Shown: one piece after another, positions 8,977 through 17,551 of the stretch
Layout: the number at the start of each line of letters is the position of its first letter
How positions within the stretch are numbered: position 1 is the first letter of the stretch
Assembly: GCA_045637775.1 (NCBI GenBank)
Contig: JAZUAC010000037.1
Coordinates: forward strand, 35,128-99,127
Direction of reading: 5' to 3'
From: UMGS172 sp045637775
Lineage (GTDB): Bacteria > Bacillota > Clostridia > Oscillospirales > Acutalibacteraceae
Length of the DNA: 64,000 bases
Translations under genes and position numbers: made by a program
Notes under the pieces: generated by a model
What the model saw: the letters and a program-made list of their open reading frames with translations, nothing else
Databases searched by the model: none
Told to the model about the DNA's origin: nothing

Positions 8977-10145
8977 TCGATTATAATAAATTATTGAACC
9001 CCACGGTTTTGGAAATAAAGCCGTCGGGTATCAGAAAATTTTTTGATATTGCCGCCGAAATGGATGATGTCATTTCGCTTGGTGTCGGTGAACCCGATTT
9101 CCAAACTCCTTGGCACATTCGTCAGGCAGGTATAAAATCATTGCAGGACGGTAAGACCAAATACACCTCAAACTGGGGTATTATGGAGTTGCGTAAAGCT
9201 GTCAGCGACTATATGAAGGAACAATCGGGTTGTGAATACAACCCCGCAAGTGAGGTTTTGATCTCGGTCGGCGGTAGTGAGGCTATTGATGCTGCAGTGC
9301 GTGCCATTGTAGGCTATGGCGATGAGGTTTTGATTGTTGAGCCTAGCTTTGTTTGCTATGAGCCGATAGTAAAGCTTTCGGGCGGTGTTCCGGTGACTAT
9401 TGCCACCAAGGCCGAAAACGAGTTCAGACTTACTGCCGACGAGCTTAAAAGCCACATTACCGACCGCACAAAGCTGCTTATTTTACCTTACCCGGGCAAC
9501 CCTACGGGTGCTATTATGGAACGCCACGACCTTGAGGCTATTGCCGAGGTTTTAAAGGATACCGATATTGCCGTAATTTCGGACGAGATTTACTCCGAGC
9601 TTACATACACGGGTAAAAAGCATGTTTCCATTGCATCACTCGACGGTATGCAGGAAAGAACTGTGGTTATCAACGGATTTTCCAAGACCTATTCCATGAC
9701 GGGTTGGCGTTTAGGGTACGCCTGCGGTCCTGCACCTATTTTGAGTCAGATGACCAAGATTCATCAGTTTGCCATAATGTCGGCGCCTACAACTTCGCAG
9801 TATGCCGCTATTGAGGCTCTCAAAAACGGACGTGCTGATATTGAGGCAATGGTTGAGGAATATGATATGCGTCGCCGTTTGATTGTTGACGGCTTTAATG
9901 AGTTGGGTCTTGAATGCTTTGAGCCCAAAGGTGCTTTCTATGCCTTCCCGAGTATTAAGTCAACCGGTCTGTCGTCCGAGGAATTTTGTGAGAGACTGCT
10001 TTATTCCAAAAAGGTGGCAATAGTGCCGGGTAATGCTTTTGGTGAAAGCGGTGAGGGTCATGTCAGAGCATCCTACTGCTACTCGGTTGACCATATCAAG
10101 GAAGCATTGCGCCGTATCGGTGAATTTTTGGAAGAGATAAAATGA
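8973..10145 (+). CDS. Class I/II aminotransferase (PLP-dependent)
   Basis: A 390-residue fold-type I enzyme. Visible motifs are SLGVGEPDFQTP, the PGNPTGA loop near residue 172, SDEIYSELTY near 205, and GFSKTYSMTGWRLGY near 235, whose first lysine holds PLP. It resembles aromatic or aspartate aminotransferases of the PatA/AspC-like group; substrate cannot be decided from sequence. The start is TTG at 8973, overlapping the regulator stop by four bases, with an AGGGAGAAG site before it. It overlaps ispE by four bases. Confidence 0.9.
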   Translation: MIDYNKLLNPTVLEIKPSGIRKFFDIAAEMDDVISLGVGEPDFQTPWHIRQAGIKSLQDGKTKYTSNWGIMELRKAVSDYMKEQSGCEYNPASEVLISVGGSEAIDAAVRAIVGYGDEVLIVEPSFVCYEPIVKLSGGVPVTIATKAENEFRLTADELKSHITDRTKLLILPYPGNPTGAIMERHDLEAIAEVLKDTDIAVISDEIYSELTYTGKKHVSIASLDGMQERTVVINGFSKTYSMTGWRLGYACGPAPILSQMTKIHQFAIMSAPTTSQYAAIEALKNGRADIEAMVEEYDMRRRLIVDGFNELGLECFEPKGAFYAFPSIKSTGLSSEEFCERLLYSKKVAIVPGNAFGESGEGHVRASYCYSVDHIKEALRRIGEFLEEIK

Positions 10146-10996
10146 AGATAAAAGCTAATGCCAAGGTTAATTTGTCGCTTGATGTAACGGGTAAACGACC
10201 TGACGGTTATCACACATTAGAGTCGGTTTTCCAATCGGTTTCGCTTTGCGATTACCTTACGGTTGAGTTAAGTGATACGATAAGTGTCACTTGTTCGGAT
10301 AACTCGGTTAATAGCGAGGATAACCTCTGCCATAAAGCGGCAAAACTTTTCTTTGAAGCAACCGATATTAAAGGCGGTGCCGAAATCTTTATAGAAAAGC
10401 ATATTCCCATGGCAGGCGGTTTGGGCGGAGGAAGTGCCGATGCAGCCGCAACGCTTGTTGCATTGAACGAGCTTTGCAACCAACCGCTTACCCAAGAAAA
10501 GCTTTTGGAGATTGCCTTAAAACTGGGTGCCGATGTGCCGTTTTGTATGTTGGGCGGAACCAAGCTGTGTGAAGGAATCGGTGAGATTATGACCGACCTT
10601 GCACATTTACCCGATTGCTTTATGGTTATTGCCAAAAAGGGTGAAAAATCCTCGACGGGCGATATGTACCGTGCGCTTGATTCGGCTGTTTCGCGCCGTC
10701 ATCCCGACACCAAAGGCATGATAAACGGTCTTGACAACGGCAATTTGAAGCAAACCTTTAAAGGTGCCTACAACTGCTTTGAGTTGGTCTGTGACGCTTC
10801 GGCATTGAACGAAGCACGCGAGGTTGCCGATGCAACAAATGCGATTTATTGTGGTCTTTCGGGAGCAGGCCCTACCGTGGTTTTGATTTTTGACTCTATG
10901 ACCGACGCTAAAAAGGCGGCAAGCTCTTTGTCCCCAAAAGGCTTTTTCACCTATATTGCCGAGCCGTGTGAAAAAGGCGTTGAAATAATTGAATAA
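10142..10996 (+). CDS. ispE: 4-diphosphocytidyl-2-C-methyl-D-erythritol kinase
   Basis: A 284-residue GHMP kinase of normal size. It has AKVNLSLDVTGKRPDGYH at the N-terminus, the ATP loop PMAGGLGGGSADAA near residue 95, GADVPFCMLGG near 145, and the third GHMP motif SGAGPTVVL near 240. It phosphorylates CDP-methylerythritol in the MEP route to isoprenoids. It starts at an ATGA overlap with the aminotransferase. A hairpin terminator follows its stop and runs into the spoIIR start region. Confidence 0.95.
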   Translation: MKIKANAKVNLSLDVTGKRPDGYHTLESVFQSVSLCDYLTVELSDTISVTCSDNSVNSEDNLCHKAAKLFFEATDIKGGAEIFIEKHIPMAGGLGGGSADAAATLVALNELCNQPLTQEKLLEIALKLGADVPFCMLGGTKLCEGIGEIMTDLAHLPDCFMVIAKKGEKSSTGDMYRALDSAVSRRHPDTKGMINGLDNGNLKQTFKGAYNCFELVCDASALNEAREVADATNAIYCGLSGAGPTVVLIFDSMTDAKKAASSLSPKGFFTYIAEPCEKGVEIIE

Positions 10997-11001
10997 TTTA
11001 T

Positions 11002-11051
11002 AACACTCCTGCCAATATTTTCCTTGAAGATTTTTGACAGGAGTGTTTTTT
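11002..11051 (+). terminator. Terminator hairpin whose right arm holds the spoIIR ribosome site
   Basis: AACACTCCTG (11002-11011) pairs with CAGGAGTGTT (11038-11047), followed by T residues to 11051, directly before the ATG of spoIIR. It can end ispE transcripts. On a read-through RNA it would hide AGGAGTG, the only ribosome site of spoIIR. Confidence 0.72.
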
Positions 11052-11693
11052 ATGCAATTACTTAAAAGAATATCCAAACACATCGACCACTCGGCGGCAA
11101 TCCGTGCCGTGGCAGTAGCGTTGATACTTGTGCTGACCTTTACTATTTGCGGGTTTGACGCCAAGTGCGACACCATTCGTGAAAATGTTTTGCGCCTTCA
11201 TGTACTTGCCAATTCCGACAGTGACGAGGATCAGGCTTTGAAATTAAAGGTAAGGGATGCTTTGCTTGTTGAGTCCGAAGGAATGTTTAAAGATTGCAAT
11301 TCCGAAGCCGAAGCGGCAGAAAGTGCCAAGCAGAATATCGAAAAACTGCAACAAATTGCTCAACAAACGGTTTATAGCAATGGCTACACATATCCCGTTA
11401 CCGTGACGGTGGGCGAAACTTGGTTCGAAACAAGGCACTACGAGGAGTTCACCTTGCCTGCGGGTGAGTATGAGGCTTTGCGCGTTGTGATAGGTGAGGG
11501 CGAAGGCAAAAATTGGTGGTGCGTTATGTTTCCTGCGGTTTGTATTTCATCGGCGGGAAAGAATAAAGGGTTTTCCAAGGTTTTGAACGACGATACCGCC
11601 GAAATAGTAGAAAAGCCCAAGCAATATAAAGCTCGGTTTAAAGTGGTTGAGCTGTTCCAAAAGGCTCGCCGAGGCTTGCTAAAATTGTTTTAA
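11052..11693 (+). CDS. spoIIR: Stage II sporulation protein R
   Basis: 213 residues. An N-terminal hydrophobic segment (residues 19-37) acts as signal or anchor. The family core follows: RLHVLANSDSDEDQALKLKVRDALL near 48-70 and GKNWWCVMFPAVCI near 155. In Bacillus, SpoIIR is made in the forespore and activates SpoIIGA across the septum, releasing sigma-E. The ATG at 11052 is preferred to an upstream TTG because AGGAGTG lies five to seven bases before it. No forespore promoter could be assigned with confidence. This gene is direct evidence of sporulation ancestry. Confidence 0.93.
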   Translation: MQLLKRISKHIDHSAAIRAVAVALILVLTFTICGFDAKCDTIRENVLRLHVLANSDSDEDQALKLKVRDALLVESEGMFKDCNSEAEAAESAKQNIEKLQQIAQQTVYSNGYTYPVTVTVGETWFETRHYEEFTLPAGEYEALRVVIGEGEGKNWWCVMFPAVCISSAGKNKGFSKVLNDDTAEIVEKPKQYKARFKVVELFQKARRGLLKLF

Positions 11694-11726
11694 TGAAAAA
11701 AATTTAGATTTTTTTGAAAATAATAC

Positions 11727-11755
11727 TTGCATTTTGATATGAGTTGTGGTATTAT
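11727..11755 (+). promoter_or_regulatory. Predicted sigma-A promoter for rpmE
   Basis: TTGCAT, 17 bases, TATTAT, about 40 bases before the L31 start codon. Confidence 0.7.
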
Positions 11756-11793
11756 CTCTTTACTGATGTGAAGAAAAGGAGAGGGGTGACAAC

Positions 11794-12000
11794 ATGAAAG
11801 AGGGTATTCATCCGCAGTATGAGACAGTTGTTGTAAAGTGTGCTTGCGGAGCTGAGTTCGAAACTCGCTCGACAAAGAAAGATATCCGTTTGGATATTTG
11901 CTCCAAGTGTCATCCGTTTTTCACCGGCAGACAGAAGCTTGTTGATACCGGTGGTCGCGTAGACAGATTCAAAAAGCGTTTTGGCATGGATGCTAAATAA
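11794..12000 (+). CDS. rpmE: 50S ribosomal protein L31, zinc-binding form
   Basis: 68 residues, full length. It starts MKEGIHPQY. The zinc-ribbon cysteines are CACG near residue 16 and CSKCHPF near 37, followed by FTGRQKLVDTGGRVDRF. Retention of the CxC and CxxC pairs marks the zinc-containing form, not the zinc-free paralogue. A strong GGAGAGGGG site precedes the ATG. It is monocistronic, with its own promoter and terminator. Confidence 0.97.
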   Translation: MKEGIHPQYETVVVKCACGAEFETRSTKKDIRLDICSKCHPFFTGRQKLVDTGGRVDRFKKRFGMDAK

Positions 12001-12017
12001 TTGTTTCAGATCTTTGG

Positions 12018-12046
12018 CCGCAGTTGTACTTTACAACTGCGGTTTT
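12018..12046 (+). terminator. Intrinsic terminator after rpmE
   Basis: The perfect 11-base stem CCGCAGTTGTA / TACAACTGCGG has a three-base loop and is followed by TTTT. Confidence 0.88.
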
Positions 12047-12087
12047 ACTTTATACGAAATTTGACTTTTACAAAAGGCGGTGACAAA

Positions 12088-12708
12088 ATGGACGACTATA
12101 AGACGGTGCGACAACCGGGTGAGGCCGAGTATGAGGAAAAACGTTCGCGATTTATCGGAAGTATTATTCCGTGTACCACCGAGGAGGAGGCTATTGCCTT
12201 CATCAACAAGCGCAAATCCGAGACATTTGGTGCAAGGCATAATGTTTATGCTTATATTCTTCGCGAGAATAATATTGCCCGTTTTTCGGATGACGGCGAG
12301 CCTCATTCAACGGCAGGTATGCCCACGCTTGATGTTTTGAAAAAACAAGGGTTGGTTGACTGTTGTGTAGTTACCACACGTTATTTTGGCGGAGTTTTGC
12401 TTGGCACGGGCGGTTTGGTGCGTGCTTATACCGCCGCGGCTTCAAGAGCTGTCGAGGCGGCTGGCGTTGCCGTAATGCGTGAGTGTTATCAGTGCTTTAT
12501 AAACTGTCCTTATTCCGACCATGCCCAGGTTGAAAGGGTTATCGAAAACGGCGGCGGCAAGGTCACAGGGTGCGATTTTACGCATGAGGTATCGGTCAAG
12601 TTTTCCATAACTGCCGAGGATTATGAAAAAATAGTCCCCAAATTCACCGATGTTTTTTGCGGCAGATTGTCACCCGAAATTGTAAGCACGGGTTATGCTG
12701 AGGTTTGA
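12088..12708 (+). CDS. yigZ: YigZ/IMPACT family protein
   Basis: 206 residues. The N-terminal UPF0029/IMPACT domain contains KRSRFIGSI, FGARHNVYAY, FSDDGEPHSTAGMP and RYFGGVLLGTGGLVRAY. A C-terminal DUF1949-type half follows. Relatives are linked to translation regulation or ribosome rescue in eukaryotes, but the bacterial role is unclear. The ATG at 12088 is taken because GGCGGTGA precedes it; the open frame upstream runs through the rpmE terminator. Confidence 0.9.
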   Translation: MDDYKTVRQPGEAEYEEKRSRFIGSIIPCTTEEEAIAFINKRKSETFGARHNVYAYILRENNIARFSDDGEPHSTAGMPTLDVLKKQGLVDCCVVTTRYFGGVLLGTGGLVRAYTAAASRAVEAAGVAVMRECYQCFINCPYSDHAQVERVIENGGGKVTGCDFTHEVSVKFSITAEDYEKIVPKFTDVFCGRLSPEIVSTGYAEV

Positions 12709-12855
12709 TTGAAAAATTTTAAATTTTTAGACGAAAATAAAAGTATTTTACAAAGTATTTACGAATAATAAATTAAGAAAATAAAATATTAAATTCAAAG
12801 TCCCGATTTTGGTACTATGGATGAGGTAAAATGGCGTTGAAAGGGGAGTGAGGCA

Positions 12856-14652
12856 ATGGCATTACCGCAGGATTTTTTATTGGAACTTAAATACCGCAAC
12901 GATATTGAATCGGTTTTGTCACCCTACATAGCCCTTAAACGAAGAGGAAGTAATCTTGTCGGTCTTTGTCCTTTCCATAATGAAAAGACACCTTCCTTCA
13001 CTGTCTATCCCGAAAACGGTTCGTATTACTGTTTTGGTTGCGGTCAGGGTGGCGATATAATCACCTTCACGATGAAGATGGAAAATCTTGATTATATCGA
13101 CGCAATTCGCCGTCTCGCCGAAAAAGCAGGACTCAGGATGCCCGAGGATAACCGTGACGATAAGGAATTAAAGTTAAAGAACGATATTTATGCCGTCAAT
13201 GCCGAGGCGGGAAGATTTTTTCACTCGGTGCTGATGAGTCCACAAGGCAAGGCGGGACTTGACTATTTCTTGGGTCGAGGATTGAGCCTTAAAACCGTTA
13301 AAAGATTTGGGTTGGGTTTTGCTCCCGATGATTGGCACGCTTTGGAAAATCACCTTAAATCAAAGGGCTTTACCGATTATATAATCTCGGCGGCCGACCT
13401 TGTGGGTAAATCCGAAAAGAAGGATAAATTCGGCAAAAACATAACCTATGATCGATTCCGCAACCGTATAATGTTCCCTATAATCAACATTCACGGTAAG
13501 GTTATCGGCTTCAGTGGACGAGCTATGCCGGGTAACGAAAAACAAGGCGGAAAGTACATAAATACGTCAGATACACCGGTTTATAAAAAAAGCCACAATA
13601 TGTTTGCCTTGAATTACGCCAAGGCTGTTTGCTCAAAGCAGGCAATTTTGGTTGAAGGAAATATGGATGTTATTGCGCTTCATCAGGCAGGGTTTGAGAC
13701 GGCGGTTGCCGCTTTGGGAACCTCGTTTACCGAAGAGCAGGCAAGGTTGCTTGCGAGATACACCAAAGAGGTTGTTCTGACCATGGATGCCGACTCGGCG
13801 GGCGAAAAGGCAACCGACCGAGCCATAAACATACTTGAACCTGTCGGCGTTGGAATAAGGGTACTGCGGTTGCCTGATTGTAAGGACCCTGATGAGTTTA
13901 TCAAAAAGCACGGTAATGCACGGTTCCAAAAATTGTTGGATAATGCAATGAGTGCACTTGAATATAAGCTTTTAACCGCGGCAAGGGGTATTGATCTCGA
14001 CGCTACCGACGGTAAGTTGCAATATCTCAATAAGGCATGTGAGGTTCTGGCGGCCACTAAAGACCCGATAGCTATCGACCTTTACACGGGTAAGCTTTCG
14101 GTAAAGTATGGCGTCTCGAAGGAGAGACTCACACAGATAGTGAAAATGTCGCAGGAAAAACGGCGAAACGGTGAGGTCAGGCGCGAGCTTAACGAAATAA
14201 TCGCACCGCAAACCGTGAAAAAGAACGAGATAAATCCGCAAAAGGCACAGTTCAAGCTTGCCGCAAAAGCTGAGGAGACAGTTATTTCAGTTTTGGTAAG
14301 GCATCCCGATATGCTTGAAGCTGCCAAATCGAAACTCGATCCGTCGGACTTTTTGACCGATTTTAACCGCAAGCTTTTTGAACGTGTGGTTGAGATACTT
14401 GAAACGGGACACAGCTTTGATTTGGTTTTGTTGGGGTCGGAGTTTTCGCCCGATGAAATCGGATATATTACAAGGCTTCTAACCGTTTCAACCGCTAACG
14501 AAAATGCTCAAAAGGTGCTGGATGACAGTATCAGGGTTATTTTAAGCGAAAAACGTTTGGCGGACAAGCCCGATGTATCTGAAATGAATGACGATGATTG
14601 GGCAAAAGAAATGTCGGAACTTATAAAATCAAAGAAAAAGGGTAAAACCTAA
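12856..14652 (+). CDS. dnaG: DNA primase
   Basis: 598 residues. The zinc finger has C38, H41, C59 and C62 (GLCPFHNEKTPSF, YYCFGCGQGG). The TOPRIM core shows LVEGNMDVIALHQAG near residue 265 and LTMDADSAG near 312. A C-terminal helicase-binding domain starts near 440. The enzyme makes RNA primers at the replication fork. It is followed at once by rpoD, the classic macromolecular-synthesis order without rpsU. AAGGGGAGTG lies before the ATG. The 147 bases upstream are AT-rich, and I see no clear promoter boxes there. Confidence 0.97.
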   Translation: MALPQDFLLELKYRNDIESVLSPYIALKRRGSNLVGLCPFHNEKTPSFTVYPENGSYYCFGCGQGGDIITFTMKMENLDYIDAIRRLAEKAGLRMPEDNRDDKELKLKNDIYAVNAEAGRFFHSVLMSPQGKAGLDYFLGRGLSLKTVKRFGLGFAPDDWHALENHLKSKGFTDYIISAADLVGKSEKKDKFGKNITYDRFRNRIMFPIINIHGKVIGFSGRAMPGNEKQGGKYINTSDTPVYKKSHNMFALNYAKAVCSKQAILVEGNMDVIALHQAGFETAVAALGTSFTEEQARLLARYTKEVVLTMDADSAGEKATDRAINILEPVGVGIRVLRLPDCKDPDEFIKKHGNARFQKLLDNAMSALEYKLLTAARGIDLDATDGKLQYLNKACEVLAATKDPIAIDLYTGKLSVKYGVSKERLTQIVKMSQEKRRNGEVRRELNEIIAPQTVKKNEINPQKAQFKLAAKAEETVISVLVRHPDMLEAAKSKLDPSDFLTDFNRKLFERVVEILETGHSFDLVLLGSEFSPDEIGYITRLLTVSTANENAQKVLDDSIRVILSEKRLADKPDVSEMNDDDWAKEMSELIKSKKKGKT

Positions 14653-14676
14653 TTTGGGATGATAGGGGAAATAAAA

Positions 14677-15771
14677 ATGGAAAAAAAGAAAAAAACCAAA
14701 GCAACCGAAGTCAATGATGTTGAAAACAACGAGAACCTCATTGAAGACAGCTATACCAAGCCGGATGACGGCGACCGTAAGGACGATTTTTTGGATTTAG
14801 ACGATATTCCTGAAAATCTTGAAAATCTTGAGCTGGAGCCTCCGCTTCTTGACCTCGATTTTGACGAGCCTACTGATGACGACCTTAAAATGACCGAGCT
14901 TGAGGATGTTGAAAAGCTTGAGGAAACGGTTGCATCGATGGATACCGTTTCGCTGGATGACCCCGTTAAGGTTTACCTTAAAGAAATCGGTCGTGTTCCT
15001 CTGCTTTCACCCGATGAGGAAATTGAGCTTGCCAAAAAGATTGGCGACGGTGACGCTGCCGCTAAAAAGCGTTTGACCGAGGCTAACCTTCGTCTTGTTG
15101 TCAGCATCGCCAAGCGTTATGTCGGACGCGGTATGCACTTCCTTGACCTTATTCAGGAGGGTAACGTAGGTCTTATCAAGGCGGTTGAAAAGTTTGACCA
15201 CACCAAGGGCTTCAAGTTCTCTACCTATGCAACATGGTGGATTCGTCAGGCTATCACACGTGCAATTGCCGATCAGGCAAGAACCATCCGTATTCCCGTT
15301 CACATGGTTGAGACCATCAACCGTTTGAAGAAGATTCAGACCCAGCTTCTCCATGAAAATGGACATGAGCCCAGCGAAGAGCTTATTGCTGAGAAGATGG
15401 AACTTTCGGTTGAAAGAGTCAGAGAAATTATGCGCGTTGCTCAGGAGCCCGTTTCTATGGAAACGCCTATCGGTCCCGAGGAAGATAGCCGCTTGATGGA
15501 CTTCATCCGCGACGAGGATGCTTTGGCTCCCGATGATGCAGCTTTGAAGACCATCACCAATGAGGATATCGATTCGGTTCTTAAGACTCTTACTCCGCGC
15601 GAGGAGGCTGTTATCCGCTTGCGTTTTGGTCTTAAAGACGGTCGTTGCCACACCCTTGAAGAGGTTGGTACCGAGTTCCAGGTTACCCGTGAGCGTATCC
15701 GTCAGATTGAGGCAAAGGCTTTGAGAAAACTTCGCCATCCCGTAAGAAGCAACAAGTTCAAGGATAGATAA
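14677..15771 (+). CDS. rpoD: RNA polymerase sigma factor RpoD (sigma-A)
   Basis: 364 residues. An acidic, lysine-rich N-terminus (residues 1-90) is followed by region 1.2 (DPVKVYLKEIGRVPLL), region 2 (DLIQEGNVGLIKAVEKFD; STYATWWIRQAI), region 3 and region 4.2 (VTRERIRQIEAKALRKLRHP). This is the housekeeping sigma factor, matching the many TTGACA/TATAAT promoters in the window. ATG 14677 is chosen over one 18 bases upstream because AGGGGAA lies six bases before it. It is co-transcribed with dnaG. Confidence 0.97.
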   Translation: MEKKKKTKATEVNDVENNENLIEDSYTKPDDGDRKDDFLDLDDIPENLENLELEPPLLDLDFDEPTDDDLKMTELEDVEKLEETVASMDTVSLDDPVKVYLKEIGRVPLLSPDEEIELAKKIGDGDAAAKKRLTEANLRLVVSIAKRYVGRGMHFLDLIQEGNVGLIKAVEKFDHTKGFKFSTYATWWIRQAITRAIADQARTIRIPVHMVETINRLKKIQTQLLHENGHEPSEELIAEKMELSVERVREIMRVAQEPVSMETPIGPEEDSRLMDFIRDEDALAPDDAALKTITNEDIDSVLKTLTPREEAVIRLRFGLKDGRCHTLEEVGTEFQVTRERIRQIEAKALRKLRHPVRSNKFKDR

Positions 15772-15786
15772 TCGGAGAAAATTCCA

Positions 15787-16035
15787 ATGAAATACACCTA
15801 TAAAACACAAGGTACCTGCTCAAGCTCAATAGATATAGAGGTTGAAAACGGTATTGTTTCCTCTGTCAGATTCGTGGGAGGCTGCAACGGCAACCTTAAA
15901 GGTATTGCGGCTTTATGTGTCGGTATGAGGGTGGAGGATGTTATTGAAAGACTGCAGGGAATCCGTTGCGGATTCAAGTCGACTTCATGTCCTGACCAAT
16001 TGGCACGTGCTTTAAGCAAAATCGAAAAAGAGTGA
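15787..16035 (+). CDS. TSCPD domain small protein
   Basis: 82 residues. It resembles the TIGR03905-type TSCPD proteins: a core of FVGGCNGNLKGIAAL and the namesake TSCPDQLARAL near the C-terminus, with four cysteines. The domain is related to the C-terminal piece of class II ribonucleotide reductases; the function of stand-alone copies is unknown. It starts 15 bases after rpoD and may read through from it. A weak hairpin with arms AAAAAGAG / CTCTTTTT spans its stop codon. Confidence 0.85.
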   Translation: MKYTYKTQGTCSSSIDIEVENGIVSSVRFVGGCNGNLKGIAALCVGMRVEDVIERLQGIRCGFKSTSCPDQLARALSKIEKE

Positions 16036-16069
16036 TTGTGTAGCTCTTTTTGAAAGTAAGGTGACAAAG

Positions 16070-16618
16070 ATGTTTGATGAAGATATAAAAATAGCATCAA
16101 TCGGCAAAGAAAAAACCAAAAGAAACGAGCACGAAATCGTTTTGGATGAATACACTCGCGAGACTGCTAAGGGTAATACTGAAAAGGCTAAACTTTTGGG
16201 CAAAACCTTGGCGCAAGAGGTTGTGTCCCGTCTCGACAGCTTCCCTATGGACGAAAACGAGGAAAGCGATGAGGTTATGACGGTGCAAAGGGGTATTATG
16301 ATGACCTTTTCCGCTGTTATTGCTATGGAGGAAAATATCCCGAGCGAGGTTGTTCATCAGGCGGCTGAAAACAGCTTTAATTCCGAGCTTGAGAAGATTT
16401 CACCCGATATTTATAAGGCGGTTGGTGATTCGGGTGCATTTTCGTTTTACTATCTTGCCTACCGTCGAGGAACCGAGGTTGTACGTCGAATGGGTCAGAC
16501 CTTTGCCATGCTTTGCTCTCATGACGGTGACCCGGTTTATCAGGAGCTTGGTGAGGCTATTTACTGCTGGTTCAAATCTTTTGCCGAGAAAAAGTGTAAT
16601 GAGTCCGGCATAAACTAA
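16070..16618 (+). CDS. Hypothetical protein
   Basis: 182 residues, family not recognised. The N-terminal 50 residues are charged and probably helical (ETAKGNTEKAKLLGKTLAQEV). The remainder is an alpha-helical soluble region with an aromatic stretch, SGAFSFYYLAYRRG, and two cysteines near the end. It has no signal peptide or membrane segment. ATG 16070 is preferred to a GTG nine bases upstream because TAAGGTG then sits at normal spacing. It lies in a run of small same-strand genes between rpoD and trmK. Confidence 0.65.
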   Translation: MFDEDIKIASIGKEKTKRNEHEIVLDEYTRETAKGNTEKAKLLGKTLAQEVVSRLDSFPMDENEESDEVMTVQRGIMMTFSAVIAMEENIPSEVVHQAAENSFNSELEKISPDIYKAVGDSGAFSFYYLAYRRGTEVVRRMGQTFAMLCSHDGDPVYQELGEAIYCWFKSFAEKKCNESGIN

Positions 16619-16675
16619 CAGGTTTTAAAACAATAATTATAAAAATAATAATTATAAATAATGGAGGAATTTATT

Positions 16676-16876
16676 ATGAAAATCACAAAAGATATGCTTA
16701 TCGGTGACGTTTTGGACATGGATAGAGGTACTGCACAGTTCTTCTTTGAAATAGGTATGCACTGCCTTGGTTGTCCTGCTTCCCGCGGTGAGTGCATTGA
16801 GGATGCCTGCAAGGTTCACGGCACCGACTGTGATGCTTTGCTTGCAAAGATCAACGCTTATTTGGAGAGCAAATGA
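16676..16876 (+). CDS. DUF1858 redox-disulfide domain protein
   Basis: 66 residues. It has the motif GMHCLGCPASRGECIEDACKVHG, in which CLGC resembles the redox-active pair of the DUF1858 (hybrid-cluster-protein-associated) domain. It is expected to be a small cytoplasmic thiol protein; its partners are unknown. The ATG at 16676 has GGAGGA seven bases before it. It overlaps trmK by four bases, so the two are translationally coupled. Confidence 0.86.
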   Translation: MKITKDMLIGDVLDMDRGTAQFFFEIGMHCLGCPASRGECIEDACKVHGTDCDALLAKINAYLESK

Positions 16877-17550
16877 GCGTTGATAACCGATTACAGAGAA
16901 TAGCCGGAATGATAAGACATGGGGATAGGGTTGCCGACATCGGAACCGACCATGCCTATCTTCCGGTGTTTCTTATAAAGGAAGGAATCGCACCAAGTGC
17001 TTACGCCTGCGATGTCAGTGACGGGCCACTTGAAAACGCAAGAAAAACGGTTGAAAAGTCCGGCGTCAGTGGCATCACTCTGCGCAAGGGAGACGGTTTG
17101 AACGCAGTAGCGCCCGATGAGGTTGATACTGTGGTAATAGCAGGTATGGGTGGCGACCTTATCGCCCGAATTTTGGAGTCGTCACCGTGGGTGAAGAATT
17201 CACGTTATGAACTGATTCTGCAACCTATGACTGCCGTTGAGGATTTAAGAGAATATCTTTGCCAAAACGGTTTTGAGGTTAAATTGGAAACGGCAGTTTC
17301 GGCTCATAAACGCACCTACACGGCTATGAAGGTCGTGTTTACGGGCATTGTGACCGAGTGCGACCCTTTGTTTTATTTTGTGGGTCGTCTGGGTGAAAAT
17401 TTAGGCGAAGATGAGATTGTTTACATACAAAGAAAGTATAAAATTATTAAAAAATTAGCAGATGATATAAAGGATGTTGAGTCGAAAAGAGAAACTTATT
17501 TAAAGCTCATTTCGGCGATCGAAAGCATCGAGAAACTCTTGAAGGACTAA
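16873..17550 (+). CDS. trmK: tRNA (adenine(22)-N(1))-methyltransferase
   Basis: 225 residues of the TrmK/DUF633 family. The Rossmann SAM-binding core is VADIGTDHAYLPVFLI near residue 18, then YACDVSDGPLENA and VVIAGMGGDLIARIL near 92. The substrate-facing motif is LQPMTAVEDLREYL. A C-terminal coiled-coil helix (residues 180-225) is typical. In Bacillus TrmK methylates A22 of several tRNAs. It starts inside the stop of the DUF1858 gene and ends one base before rqcH. Confidence 0.92.
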   Translation: MSVDNRLQRIAGMIRHGDRVADIGTDHAYLPVFLIKEGIAPSAYACDVSDGPLENARKTVEKSGVSGITLRKGDGLNAVAPDEVDTVVIAGMGGDLIARILESSPWVKNSRYELILQPMTAVEDLREYLCQNGFEVKLETAVSAHKRTYTAMKVVFTGIVTECDPLFYFVGRLGENLGEDEIVYIQRKYKIIKKLADDIKDVESKRETYLKLISAIESIEKLLKD

Positions 17551-17551
17551 T

